Below, in pieces: positions 1 through 7,400 of a stretch of 13,033 nt of DNA. Below the pieces are notes generated by a model. That model searched no databases. It was not told where the DNA came from and saw only the letters and a program-made list of their open reading frames with translations. Position 1 is the first letter of the stretch. Every line of letters starts with the position of its first letter. The position numbers were made by a program, and so were the translations under genes. Source of the DNA: an uncultured Rickettsiales bacterium (lineage in GTDB: Bacteria > Pseudomonadota > Alphaproteobacteria > Rickettsiales > UBA1997); NCBI GenBank assembly GCA_951801155.1, contig CATOLK010000018.1, positions 1 through 13,033 of the forward strand, given 5' to 3'.

Positions 1-50
1 TCAACAATTTCTAAGCAATAAATCGCTAAGAAATTGTACTCTGGAATGAC
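1..50 (+). repeat. Palindromic repeat element, copy A (cut by window start)
   Basis: This stretch matches bases 279-328 at 49 of 50 positions; the one difference is T versus C at the eighth base of the second hairpin arm region. Inside it CAATTTCT and AGAAATTG form an inverted pair around a loop, and it ends in TCTGGAATGAC. The left end of the element, TCTGGATTCCA in copy C, would lie before the window. Unlike copy C, the bases after the terminal GAATGAC are unrelated (a purine run then T-rich sequence), so similarity stops at base 50. No coding potential is seen. Confidence 0.85.
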
Positions 51-60
51 AGGAGGGTTT

Positions 61-161
61 TTATTGTTGTTTATTTTTTAATTTCCCCTTATTTACGTCA
101 TTCCAGATTAAAATTTCTTGATAAACTTGTTTATTTAGAAATTCTTAATGTGGAATCCAGA
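61..161 (-). repeat. Palindromic repeat element, copy B (inverted)
   Basis: The reverse complement aligns along its whole length with bases 266-364. Bases 61-107 reversed match 318-364 at 42 of 47 positions. The end motifs TCTGGATTCCA and TCTGGAATGAC are both kept. The core has diverged but still folds: AATTTCT at 112-118 pairs with AGAAATT at 137-143, and ATAAAC at 121-126 pairs with GTTTAT at 129-134. Conservation of pairing while the loop bases changed suggests the hairpin matters. Confidence 0.8.
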
Positions 162-181
162 GAATATAAACAAAGTTAAAC

Positions 182-210
182 ATAGAAAAATATTTTAAAA
201 GTTTTTCTAT
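182..210. repeat. Hairpin between element copies B and C
   Basis: ATAGAAAAA at 182-190 is complementary to TTTTTCTAT at 202-210 around an 11-base loop. It lies between the inverted element copies. Such AT-only stems arise easily at this composition, so its significance is uncertain. Confidence 0.35.
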
Positions 211-265
211 ATTATAGAATATAAAAAAATTACCAATATCCTTTTTCATATTAAAGTAATTTATT

Positions 266-364
266 TCTGGATTCCAGATCAACAATTTCTAAGCAATAAA
301 TCGCCAAGAAATTGTACTCTGGAATGACGTAAATAATGAGAAATTAAGAAATAAACATAAATAA
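266..364 (+). repeat. Palindromic repeat element, copy C
   Basis: This is the most complete direct copy. It starts with the near-palindrome TCTGGATTCCAGA (266-278), continues with the CAATTTCT/AGAAATTG hairpin core, then TCTGGAATGAC (318-328), and ends in an A-rich tail to about 364. Copies B and C are about 100 bases each and point towards each other's opposite strand, so the region could form a long stem. It has no open frame, so it is a non-coding palindromic or MITE-like element. It lies about 50 bases upstream of the greA promoter region. Confidence 0.8.
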
Positions 365-411
365 GTTAGATTAAAAAGTACAAGAACTAAACAATCCCTT
401 TCTATTTAAGA

Positions 412-447
412 TCTATTGATTTTTATTTTTTTCAAATTTAATATAAT
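412..447 (+). promoter_or_regulatory. Probable greA promoter
   Basis: TCTATTGATT at 412-421 contains a -35-like TTGATT and shares the TCTATTGA box seen upstream of other genes here. A perfect TATAAT lies at 442-447, giving a rather long 20-base spacer; TTTAAT at 437-442 would give 15. The start codon follows 30 bases after TATAAT. The -10 is convincing, the pairing with the -35 less so. Confidence 0.45.
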
Positions 448-477
448 GAACATTATTATTTAACAAATAAGAGCAAA

Positions 478-951
478 ATGCAAAGATTTAAAATTACAAA
501 AGAAGGTTATGATAAACTCAAAAATAAATTAGATGAATATTTAAACATAGAGAGGCCAGCAGTATTAAAGGCTTTAAACGAAGCAATTGCACTTGGTGAT
601 TTAAGCGAAAATGCAGAATATATTTATTCAAAAGAAAGATTGAGAATAATCGGCGGAACAATAAGTTCTTTAACTGAAAAACTTTCATCAGCTGATGTTG
701 TAAGTATAGAAAATTTATCAGGAGAAAGAATTGATTTTGGTGCCACAGTTTATTTAATTGATGAAGATACTGATAAAGAAATACACTATAGATTATTAAG
801 CGAATTTGAAAGTGATGCGGAAAAAAATATAATTTCGGTTGATTCTCCAATCGGTAAATCTTTAATTGGAAAAAAAGTAGGTGATTCTGTTGAAATAAAA
901 ATACCAAGCGGAACTAAATATTTTGAAATATTGGATATTAAATGGAATTAA
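478..951 (+). CDS. greA: Transcription elongation factor GreA
   Basis: GreA enters the secondary channel of RNA polymerase and stimulates cleavage of backtracked transcripts, rescuing stalled elongation complexes in the cytoplasm. The 157-residue length is typical of the family. Residues 1-75 form the coiled-coil arm; its tip carries the diagnostic GDLSENAEY stretch (40-48), with acidic D41 and E44 at the positions that coordinate the catalytic Mg2+ in GreA. Residues 80-157 are the FKBP-like domain, with the conserved SPIGKSLIGKKVGD segment at 123-136. The ATG at 478 gives the standard N-terminus. No clear Shine-Dalgarno is visible, only GAGCAAA just upstream. It lies 65 bases before lptG, which has its own promoter-like site. 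The protein is full length with no missing key residue. Confidence 0.97.
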   Translation: MQRFKITKEGYDKLKNKLDEYLNIERPAVLKALNEAIALGDLSENAEYIYSKERLRIIGGTISSLTEKLSSADVVSIENLSGERIDFGATVYLIDEDTDKEIHYRLLSEFESDAEKNIISVDSPIGKSLIGKKVGDSVEIKIPSGTKYFEILDIKWN

Positions 952-960
952 ATAAAATTC

Positions 961-988
961 TTGATATTTTTTCAATTTATTTTATATT
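961..988 (+). promoter_or_regulatory. Possible lptG promoter
   Basis: TTGATA (961-966) and TATATT (983-988) are separated by 16 bases, the same spacing as the clearer promoters in this window. The lptG start codon is 28 bases downstream. In such AT-rich sequence chance matches are common, and readthrough from greA is also possible. Confidence 0.45.
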
Positions 989-1016
989 AATTTTAGCTTA
1001 AAATCGCAATATTTTT

Positions 1017-2135
1017 ATGTTTTTGCCAAGTAAAATTACGAAATACTTCTTAGTGGAGTTTATAAAAATTTTTCTATTAATATTATTTAGTATATTTATA
1101 TTGATATTTATAGTTGATTTTCTCGAATTTTTACCAAAAATTGAAAAATATTTAATACCGTCATTTACGGCGATAAAAATTATTTTGTTCAGAATTCCAA
1201 ATATGATTGAAGAATTTTTAGAATTTATAGTTCTTTTATCGGTAGTTCTTACTATGACAAAAATATCTTCTAAAAATGAATTAACCATAATATATACAAG
1301 TGGTTACTCAAATTGGAAAATATTAAAAGTTTATAGTATTTTTATGTTTTTAATGGGAATATTTATTTTAAGTTGTATAAATATACTATCTACAAATCTA
1401 AAAAAACAGTCAATTTTACTTGAAAATAAATATGTAAAAAATGAAAAGAAATATTTTGTTAAATCTAAAAATGGTTTATGGCTTAAAATAAATGATACAA
1501 GTAAAATAAATAACGAAATAATTATAAGAGCAGAAAAAGTTTATTTAGATGATTTAATTTTTAAAGATTGCATATTAGAATTTTTAGATAATGGAAACTT
1601 TCAAAAAAGATATAATACTAAAACAATAATGTTTACTGAAGGCTTTTTGAATTTAAAGGATACCTATATTTTTACGGAAAACAAAAAAATAGAATTTATA
1701 CCAGAAATTAAAATACCTATTAATATTTCTCAAAATTTTATAAAACAACAAATTCAAAATAAATATGAAGATTTAAATTTAATTTCTTTATTTTCCCTAA
1801 ATAAACTTATAAAAGAATTTAAGGCATCTGATTTAGACACTTATAAATTTATTGTTAAAAAGAATATATTAATAATAACGCCTTTTATTTATATTTTAAT
1901 GGTATTTTTTGGAATTTTATTTTCTGATAATTACCAACGAAATGCAAAAAATATAGTAAATATTTTTAAAACTGTAGTTTGTGGAATATGTATTTTTGTT
2001 GTACAAAATACCCTGTTTGAACTAGCTTTAGCCAGTAAAATCAATGTATTTTTTGCAACCTGGGGTTTTCTTATATTATTATTTATTGTAGTATACTTTT
2101 TTTTGATAAAAAAAATTGAATTGCAAAATTGTTAA
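1017..2135 (+). CDS. lptG: LPS export permease LptG (YjgP/YjgQ family)
   Basis: LptF and LptG form the inner-membrane permease pair of the LptB2FG transporter, which extracts lipopolysaccharide from the inner membrane and passes it to LptC and LptA. The 372-residue length fits the family. The N-terminal half has membrane segments at about 14-36, 50-80 and 104-126, with the family pattern IVDFLEFLPK (32-41) and an SSKNELTIIYTSGYS segment (84-98), equivalent to the conserved S.-ELv..raaG motif of the family. A soluble beta-rich periplasmic region covers about 130-275, followed by three more segments at about 283-303, 311-335 and 340-365. The DFLE motif after the first membrane segment favours LptG over LptF. 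The partner gene is not in the window. Its presence implies an outer membrane with some LPS or lipid A-like molecule, or retention of the machinery for another glycolipid. Confidence 0.8.
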   Translation: MFLPSKITKYFLVEFIKIFLLILFSIFILIFIVDFLEFLPKIEKYLIPSFTAIKIILFRIPNMIEEFLEFIVLLSVVLTMTKISSKNELTIIYTSGYSNWKILKVYSIFMFLMGIFILSCINILSTNLKKQSILLENKYVKNEKKYFVKSKNGLWLKINDTSKINNEIIIRAEKVYLDDLIFKDCILEFLDNGNFQKRYNTKTIMFTEGFLNLKDTYIFTENKKIEFIPEIKIPINISQNFIKQQIQNKYEDLNLISLFSLNKLIKEFKASDLDTYKFIVKKNILIITPFIYILMVFFGILFSDNYQRNAKNIVNIFKTVVCGICIFVVQNTLFELALASKINVFFATWGFLILLFIVVYFFLIKKIELQNC

Positions 2136-2258
2136 AAATTAAAATAAACAAATATAAAAGTTAAATAGTGCTTTATTCAAAAATTTAATAGACTTTTTAA
2201 AAATATTAATTATCTTCTATATGAGAAATATATTTTAATTAATTAAATAGTAAGATTT

Positions 2259-4001
2259 ATGGAAACAAATAATTTAAATTTTAAAAAATACAAGAATGAT
2301 TTATTATTTATACCTTTAGGCGGATCGAACGAAATAGGATTAAACTGTAATTTGTATCAATATAACGGAAAATGGATAATAGTTGACTGTGGTATAGGTT
2401 TTATAAAAGCAATACCTGGCGTAGATTTATTAATACCCGACATAGAAATTTTAAGAAAAATAAAAAAAGATGTTTTAGGAATATTCATAACTCATGCCCA
2501 CGAAGATCATTTAGGAGCTATTCAATATATTTGGAGAAATATAGAAGTTCCAATATATACTTCAAGGTTTACAAGATTATTTTTACAGGAAAAATTAAAA
2601 GAGTATGATTTTTATAATGAAGTTGTAATTAATGAATTAAATGAAGGTGATAAAATAAAATTAGGACCATTTAATATAGAATTTATAGGATTAACGCATT
2701 CCACTCCGGAAATGAATGCTATGATAATAAAAACAGAAAGAGGGAATATTTTACATAGTGGGGATTGGAAATTTGATGATAATCCTGTAGTTGGCAGAAA
2801 ATCTGATATAAAAAGATTAAAAAAACTAGGTGATAGACATGAAATTTTAGCAACAGTATGCGAATCTACAAATGTTTTTAATAAAAATGAACCTCAAAAT
2901 GAAGCTGAACTTTTTGATAGTTTCTTCAAAATAATAAAAGATAAAAAAGGAGCAGTTGTATTTACAACTTTTGCTTCAAATGTAAGTAGAATAAAAACTA
3001 TTATGGATGTGGCAAAAAAAACCAAAAGAAAAATTGCTGTAGTTGGAAGTTCTTTGTATAGAATTATAAATGTGGCAAGAAGTGTTGGTTATCTAACTGA
3101 TAAATATGAAATTGTTCCAGAAGAAGAAATACAAAATTATAAAAAGAGTAATTTAGTTTTAATAGTTACTGGTTGTCAAGGTAATTTTAATGCTGGTATT
3201 GATAAAATAGCTAATGATGCCTATAAACATATAAAGCTTGGAGAAAAAGATACTGTGATTTTTTCCTCAAAAATTATCCCTGGAAATGAAAGAGAAATAA
3301 TTTCTCTTTATAATAAACTTGCAGAAAAAGATGTGGAAGTTATAACGGAAAAAAATGATTTTGTACATGTTTCTGGTCATTATTGTGTAAGTGATTTAAA
3401 AAAGTTTTATAATTATATAAAGCCAAAAATCGCTATTGCTGTACATGGGGAGCCTATGCATCTTTTGGAACATCAAAAAATAGCAAGGTCTTGTGGTATT
3501 AAAAGTACAGCAAAGGGAAAAAATGGAATTATTTTAAGAATTACAGAGCAAAAAGCTGAAAAAATTGGTCAAATTGATATAAAAACATTTGTGGTAGATG
3601 GTAAAAGATTATTGTCAACTAAAAGTGAAATTTTAAAAGCAAGAGAAAAAATGGAAGAAATTGGAGTTGTTTGTATAAATTTATTAGTTAATACAAAATA
3701 TAAACTTGTAAAAGATCCTGTAATTTTTACACCGGGTGGTTATGATTTATCAAAGGATAAGGTAACTAAAGAAATTTTAATAGAAGATATTACAAAAGAT
3801 TATAGAGAGGCTTTAAAACAAATAAATATAACTATTAGAACTAAAAAAAATAAATTTGCAACTGATGCTGAAAAGGAAAATTTTTTATCTCAGAAGGTTA
3901 AGGCTACAATAAATAGAATTTATTTGGAAGATTTGGGTAAAAAACCATTTATAGAGGTAGTTTTTAGTAAAATAAGTGTTGAAAAAATAAGTAATTTGTA
4001 A
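2259..4001 (+). CDS. rnj: Ribonuclease J (metallo-beta-lactamase / beta-CASP)
   Basis: RNase J is a zinc-dependent RNase with 5'-to-3' exonuclease and endonuclease activity, acting in mRNA turnover and rRNA maturation. The 580 residues are near the usual 550-580. The metallo-beta-lactamase core opens with PLGGSNEIGLN (19-29) and VDCGIGF (42-48). The metal ligands are visible: THAHEDH with H79, H81, D83 and H84; H147 in LTHST; D169 in HSGDW; and H396 in AVHGEP. The beta-CASP insertion covers about 200-370, with TGCQGN (304-309) and the VHVSGH motif (369-374, H370 and H374). Residues about 450-580 form the linker and C-terminal domain. TGCQGN replaces the commoner TG.QGE, a small departure at a conserved loop. 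No ribosome binding site is obvious. The gene is separated from lptG by 123 bases and no strong terminator follows it. Confidence 0.95.
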   Translation: METNNLNFKKYKNDLLFIPLGGSNEIGLNCNLYQYNGKWIIVDCGIGFIKAIPGVDLLIPDIEILRKIKKDVLGIFITHAHEDHLGAIQYIWRNIEVPIYTSRFTRLFLQEKLKEYDFYNEVVINELNEGDKIKLGPFNIEFIGLTHSTPEMNAMIIKTERGNILHSGDWKFDDNPVVGRKSDIKRLKKLGDRHEILATVCESTNVFNKNEPQNEAELFDSFFKIIKDKKGAVVFTTFASNVSRIKTIMDVAKKTKRKIAVVGSSLYRIINVARSVGYLTDKYEIVPEEEIQNYKKSNLVLIVTGCQGNFNAGIDKIANDAYKHIKLGEKDTVIFSSKIIPGNEREIISLYNKLAEKDVEVITEKNDFVHVSGHYCVSDLKKFYNYIKPKIAIAVHGEPMHLLEHQKIARSCGIKSTAKGKNGIILRITEQKAEKIGQIDIKTFVVDGKRLLSTKSEILKAREKMEEIGVVCINLLVNTKYKLVKDPVIFTPGGYDLSKDKVTKEILIEDITKDYREALKQINITIRTKKNKFATDAEKENFLSQKVKATINRIYLEDLGKKPFIEVVFSKISVEKISNL

Positions 4002-4043
4002 AAAATTTATTGTTTTATTGGTATTGATAGAATTATATGTTTT

Positions 4044-4071
4044 TTGTTATTTTTTATATTTTTAGTATAAT
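4044..4071 (+). promoter_or_regulatory. Promoter-like site before a possible relic
   Basis: TTGTTA (4044-4049) and a perfect TATAAT (4066-4071) are separated by 16 bases. No intact gene follows; an ATG at 4113, 42 bases after the -10, opens a frame that stops after six codons. Confidence 0.5.
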
Positions 4072-4112
4072 GTTGGTTGTGCTAATATTGAATTAATTAT
4101 ATAGAATTTGCA

Positions 4113-4280
4113 ATGGTAAAAATAATAAAATAGATCTCTAGATTTCCCAAATATAACAAGAAAAATAAAGAATTTATAGAATATTAAAGATAAATTATTA
4201 GTGACAAAGAATTATTAAATACTCTAAATAATAAAGAAGATTTTAATTTAATGTTGGAAAAATCCAATAATCATTTATGA
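4113..4280 (+). pseudogene. Possible decayed short gene
   Basis: One frame from ATG 4113 to TGA 4278-4280 has internal stops at 4131, 4185 and 4191. The last part (4194-4277) reads as a plausible peptide including SDKELLNTLNNKEDF. It lies at the usual distance behind a promoter-like site. Stops occur about every ten codons by chance at this base composition, so the frame alone proves little. No family is recognised. Confidence 0.25.
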
Positions 4281-4296
4281 TAAAAAATTTTATTTT

Positions 4297-4328
4297 TCTA
4301 TTGACTATTTAAGTTTTATGGAATACTT
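4297..4328 (+). promoter_or_regulatory. TCTATTGACTATTTAAGT box, possible upstream promoter
   Basis: The 18 bases 4297-4314 are identical to 10474-10491. They contain TTGACT (4301-4306) as a -35; 16 bases on lies AATACT (4323-4328), a weak -10. The box sits about 90 bases upstream of the stronger promoter for the large ankyrin-like gene, an arrangement also seen before the DsbA-like gene. Confidence 0.45.
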
Positions 4329-4389
4329 TTAGAAAAAAAATGTTTTTTACATTAAAATAGATGTACTTATGTGATATATATAAAATGTA

Positions 4390-4417
4390 TTGACAAATAA
4401 TAAAAAAGTGTTATAAT
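4390..4417 (+). promoter_or_regulatory. Sigma-70 promoter of the large ankyrin-like gene
   Basis: Consensus TTGACA (4390-4395) and TATAAT (4412-4417) are separated by 16 bases. Transcription would start near 4424, leaving a leader of about 38 bases before ATG 4462. This is among the best promoter matches in the window. Confidence 0.8.
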
Positions 4418-4461
4418 AGATTCTAAATAGAATTTATTATTAATAAATAAATGGATGAAAA

Positions 4462-7400
4462 ATGACTAATAAATTAAAGGAAAATGTTATTAATATTTTA
4501 AACGATAATGTAGAAGATAATATAAAAGTTTTGATGTTATCTGGAATTATAGAAGATGTTAAAAATTCTTCTAATAATGATTCAGGATATAACACTTATA
4601 CTTGTATAAACGCTGTTTTAATAGAAATTATTGGACAAAATAATTTAAATGTTTTTAAAGGATTGTTTGATTTATATTTTTCTTCAGAAAATGAAAACAA
4701 TATTGCTATTGAAGGTAGAGATTTAACTAGTTTTTTAATTATATCATTAATGAATAACTGTGATTTGGAATTAGTTAATTTTATATTACATTCTGTTGAA
4801 AAATATCACGACAATATATCTTTAGAATCTTTAATAATAAATTTAAAAACACTATTACTTATCCGGGATGAAAAATATAAAAAAGATGAAACTGGTGAAC
4901 TACGCCATAATATAATAAAAACGTATTTTAATATTGTTGATAAATATAATTTACCTTTAACTGAAATTATTAATTTTATTATTAATTATAACTTTGAAGA
5001 AAGTTATTTTAGTAGTATTTTTAAATACCTTTTTGAAACTTTAAATGAGGAACAGATTAAATCAATAAATTTTGAAGGATTATTATCTTCTAGAAGAACA
5101 TGTTCATTGGAAAATAATTGTATTGAATGGATTGCTAAATTATATTTTAAAAGTTTAAAAAAATCTGAAAAAGTTAATTTCATTATTTTTAAATTAAAAG
5201 AAAAATACTATAATTATCAGTTAAAAATATTTTATAATATATTGAACGAAGAAGAAAAAAAAGAATTTGCAAAAACTTTGAAGGATAATCTAAAAGGCGA
5301 AAATGCTGAAAAAATAATTGATTTACTTTCTTATCTTGATAAAGAAACAGTATTGGAAATTTTTGATAATAATCCAGAAGAAATTAAAAAAATTAAAGAT
5401 AAAGATGGTTATAATCTATTAGATTATCTTTGTGCTAACTTAATATACAATAATAATTTTGAGTTATTTGAGTATTTATTAGAGAATAATATTGATATAA
5501 ATGAAGGAAAAAAAATTCCTATTGCTGGTAATATTTATAGTCCGGCTTTAGAATTTTTTGCTACTATTTTAAGTGGAATTGATTCTGATGATATTGAACT
5601 ATTTAAATATATGGTTAGATCTTTTGTAAAATCAATTGCCAATGTAAATTCTAAAGATAATAATATACAATTGCTTAATGCAACTGAAATATTGAATAAT
5701 TTAAATTTTTTTATAAGACGTTCTTTAGGATTTGTTAGTTCCCAAGCTGAGCATTGTTTAAATCAAACAAAAATTAATGCTATTATAGATGCACTTAATA
5801 GTATAAATGATGAATATAATATTGAAAGTAAAGTTTATGGTGTAATTAATCTTAATAAAGATTATTCTGTTAAGAATTTGGAAAATGTATACAACGCTTT
5901 AATTGATGATATCAACACTTGTGTATCTGATGTTTCAGATGAAATAAAGAGAAGCAGTAGTTCATCGTTTAATTCATCGGAAATAGATAATTCTAATAGT
6001 AACCAATTAGATGATAATTCCACTGAAAATAGTGATAATTTAACTACAATATCTAATTCAGAAATTAATGATAATCAAGAAGAAGTAAGAAGAAGAGAAA
6101 GTACTTCATCTTTTATTTCTCAAGAATCCGATATTGAAGGAGAAAATCAATTATTTCAGGATAATGAAATAAATAATAATTCCAACGATGAAGAAAATTC
6201 TACTGATAGTAGAGATGTTGCTTCTAACGAAGAAGAAAATTCTACTGATAGTAGAGATGTTGCTTCTGACGAAGCTGAAAATTCAGAATCAGGACAAATA
6301 GCCTATGTAGAACAAAACAATGGTGAAAATGAAAGTTTTCTTGGACGTCTTTTTAATCCTTTTTCGAGGTTTTTTGCTAAAAATTCAGAATCAGAACAAA
6401 TAGACTATGTAGAACAAAATAATAGTGAAAATGAAAGTTTTTCGGATAGATATATTTTCAAACCTTTTTTGAGAACTTTTGTTGGCGCACATCTTCCAGA
6501 GTATTCTGAAAATGATGAGGAAGATTTAAATCCAGAACAAGAAAACGAAGCGTCTGAAATAAATAATGCTGAAGTAATTGTTAATCAAGAAGAGGACGAT
6601 GAGGAAAATTTAAATCCAGAACAAGAAAGTGAAGTGCCTGAAATAAATAATGCTGAAGTAATTGTTAATCAAGAAGAGGACGATGAGGAAAATTTAAATC
6701 CAGAACAAGAAAGTGAAGTGCCTGAAATAAATAATGCTGAAGTTTTATTTAGGACTTTACCAAGAAGTATAAGTTGTCCATCACTTAATTTATTACAAAA
6801 TAAAGGTTCTTCTAGAAATAAAAGAAACAATTTTAGTGATGAATTTGATATTAATGATTTAAAAGAATATCAATCTAATCGTTATTCTGATGATAAAAGT
6901 GATGAAGATAGTGAAATAAATTATAAATTCAAATATATAAATAAAACAAAAGAAAGAGATCAAATTAATATACAAAAAGAAATAATAAATAAATATAAAG
7001 AAAAAATGAATAAAAGTAATCATTATTTGAATAGTAATTTTAAAAGAAAAAAAGAGGATATTGAAAATATTAAAAATTTAACATCATCTATAAAAGAATA
7101 TTTATCGCAAAATATAGAAAATCATAACTTTAAAGATAAGAAATATAAAGATAAATATAATAAAATATGTAATACTTTTGATGGTGCGACTCTATCAAAA
7201 ATAAAAATTGGTTTTAAAACCATGGTTAATAATGGTTTTGGTGGAGAAATTTCATATGATAAATTAACAAAAAGAATTAATAATATAAAATTCTCTAAAG
7301 ATTCATTTATTATACGAGAGTTAAGTAAACCAGAATATGATAATTATAAAGATTTAAGGAATATGCTTATAAATGGTATAAGATTTGACTATGCTGATAA

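Larger units (their letters stand above)
4002..4461. other. 460-base spacer with promoters and a possible relic
   Basis: This spacer contains three promoter-like sites (4044-4071, 4301-4328, 4390-4417) and a possible decayed short gene (4113-4280), listed separately. I see no RNA gene, and no convincing terminator for the upstream RNase J gene, only T-rich runs without a stem. Confidence 0.6.

Noticed and set aside
1..364. tRNA, small structured RNA or origin in the palindromic region
   Set aside because: The stems do not form a cloverleaf, no CCA end or anticodon arm is visible, and repetition in both orientations fits a repeat element better. No DnaA-box cluster was seen.
518..907. 129-codon open frame on the minus strand
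   Set aside because: It lies wholly opposite greA, is rich in Leu/Phe/Gln in the way expected of an antisense of Lys/Asp/Asn codons, and has no domain.
998..1288. 96-codon open frame on the minus strand
   Set aside because: It is opposite the 5' part of lptG, a clear family member, and shows no motif or ribosome binding site.
4002..4060. Terminator after RNase J
   Set aside because: T-runs are present but I could not find a stem directly before them.
6184..6743. CRISPR-like repetition
   Set aside because: The repeats are in-frame, contiguous, of three different lengths and lie inside a long open frame, so they are protein repeats.
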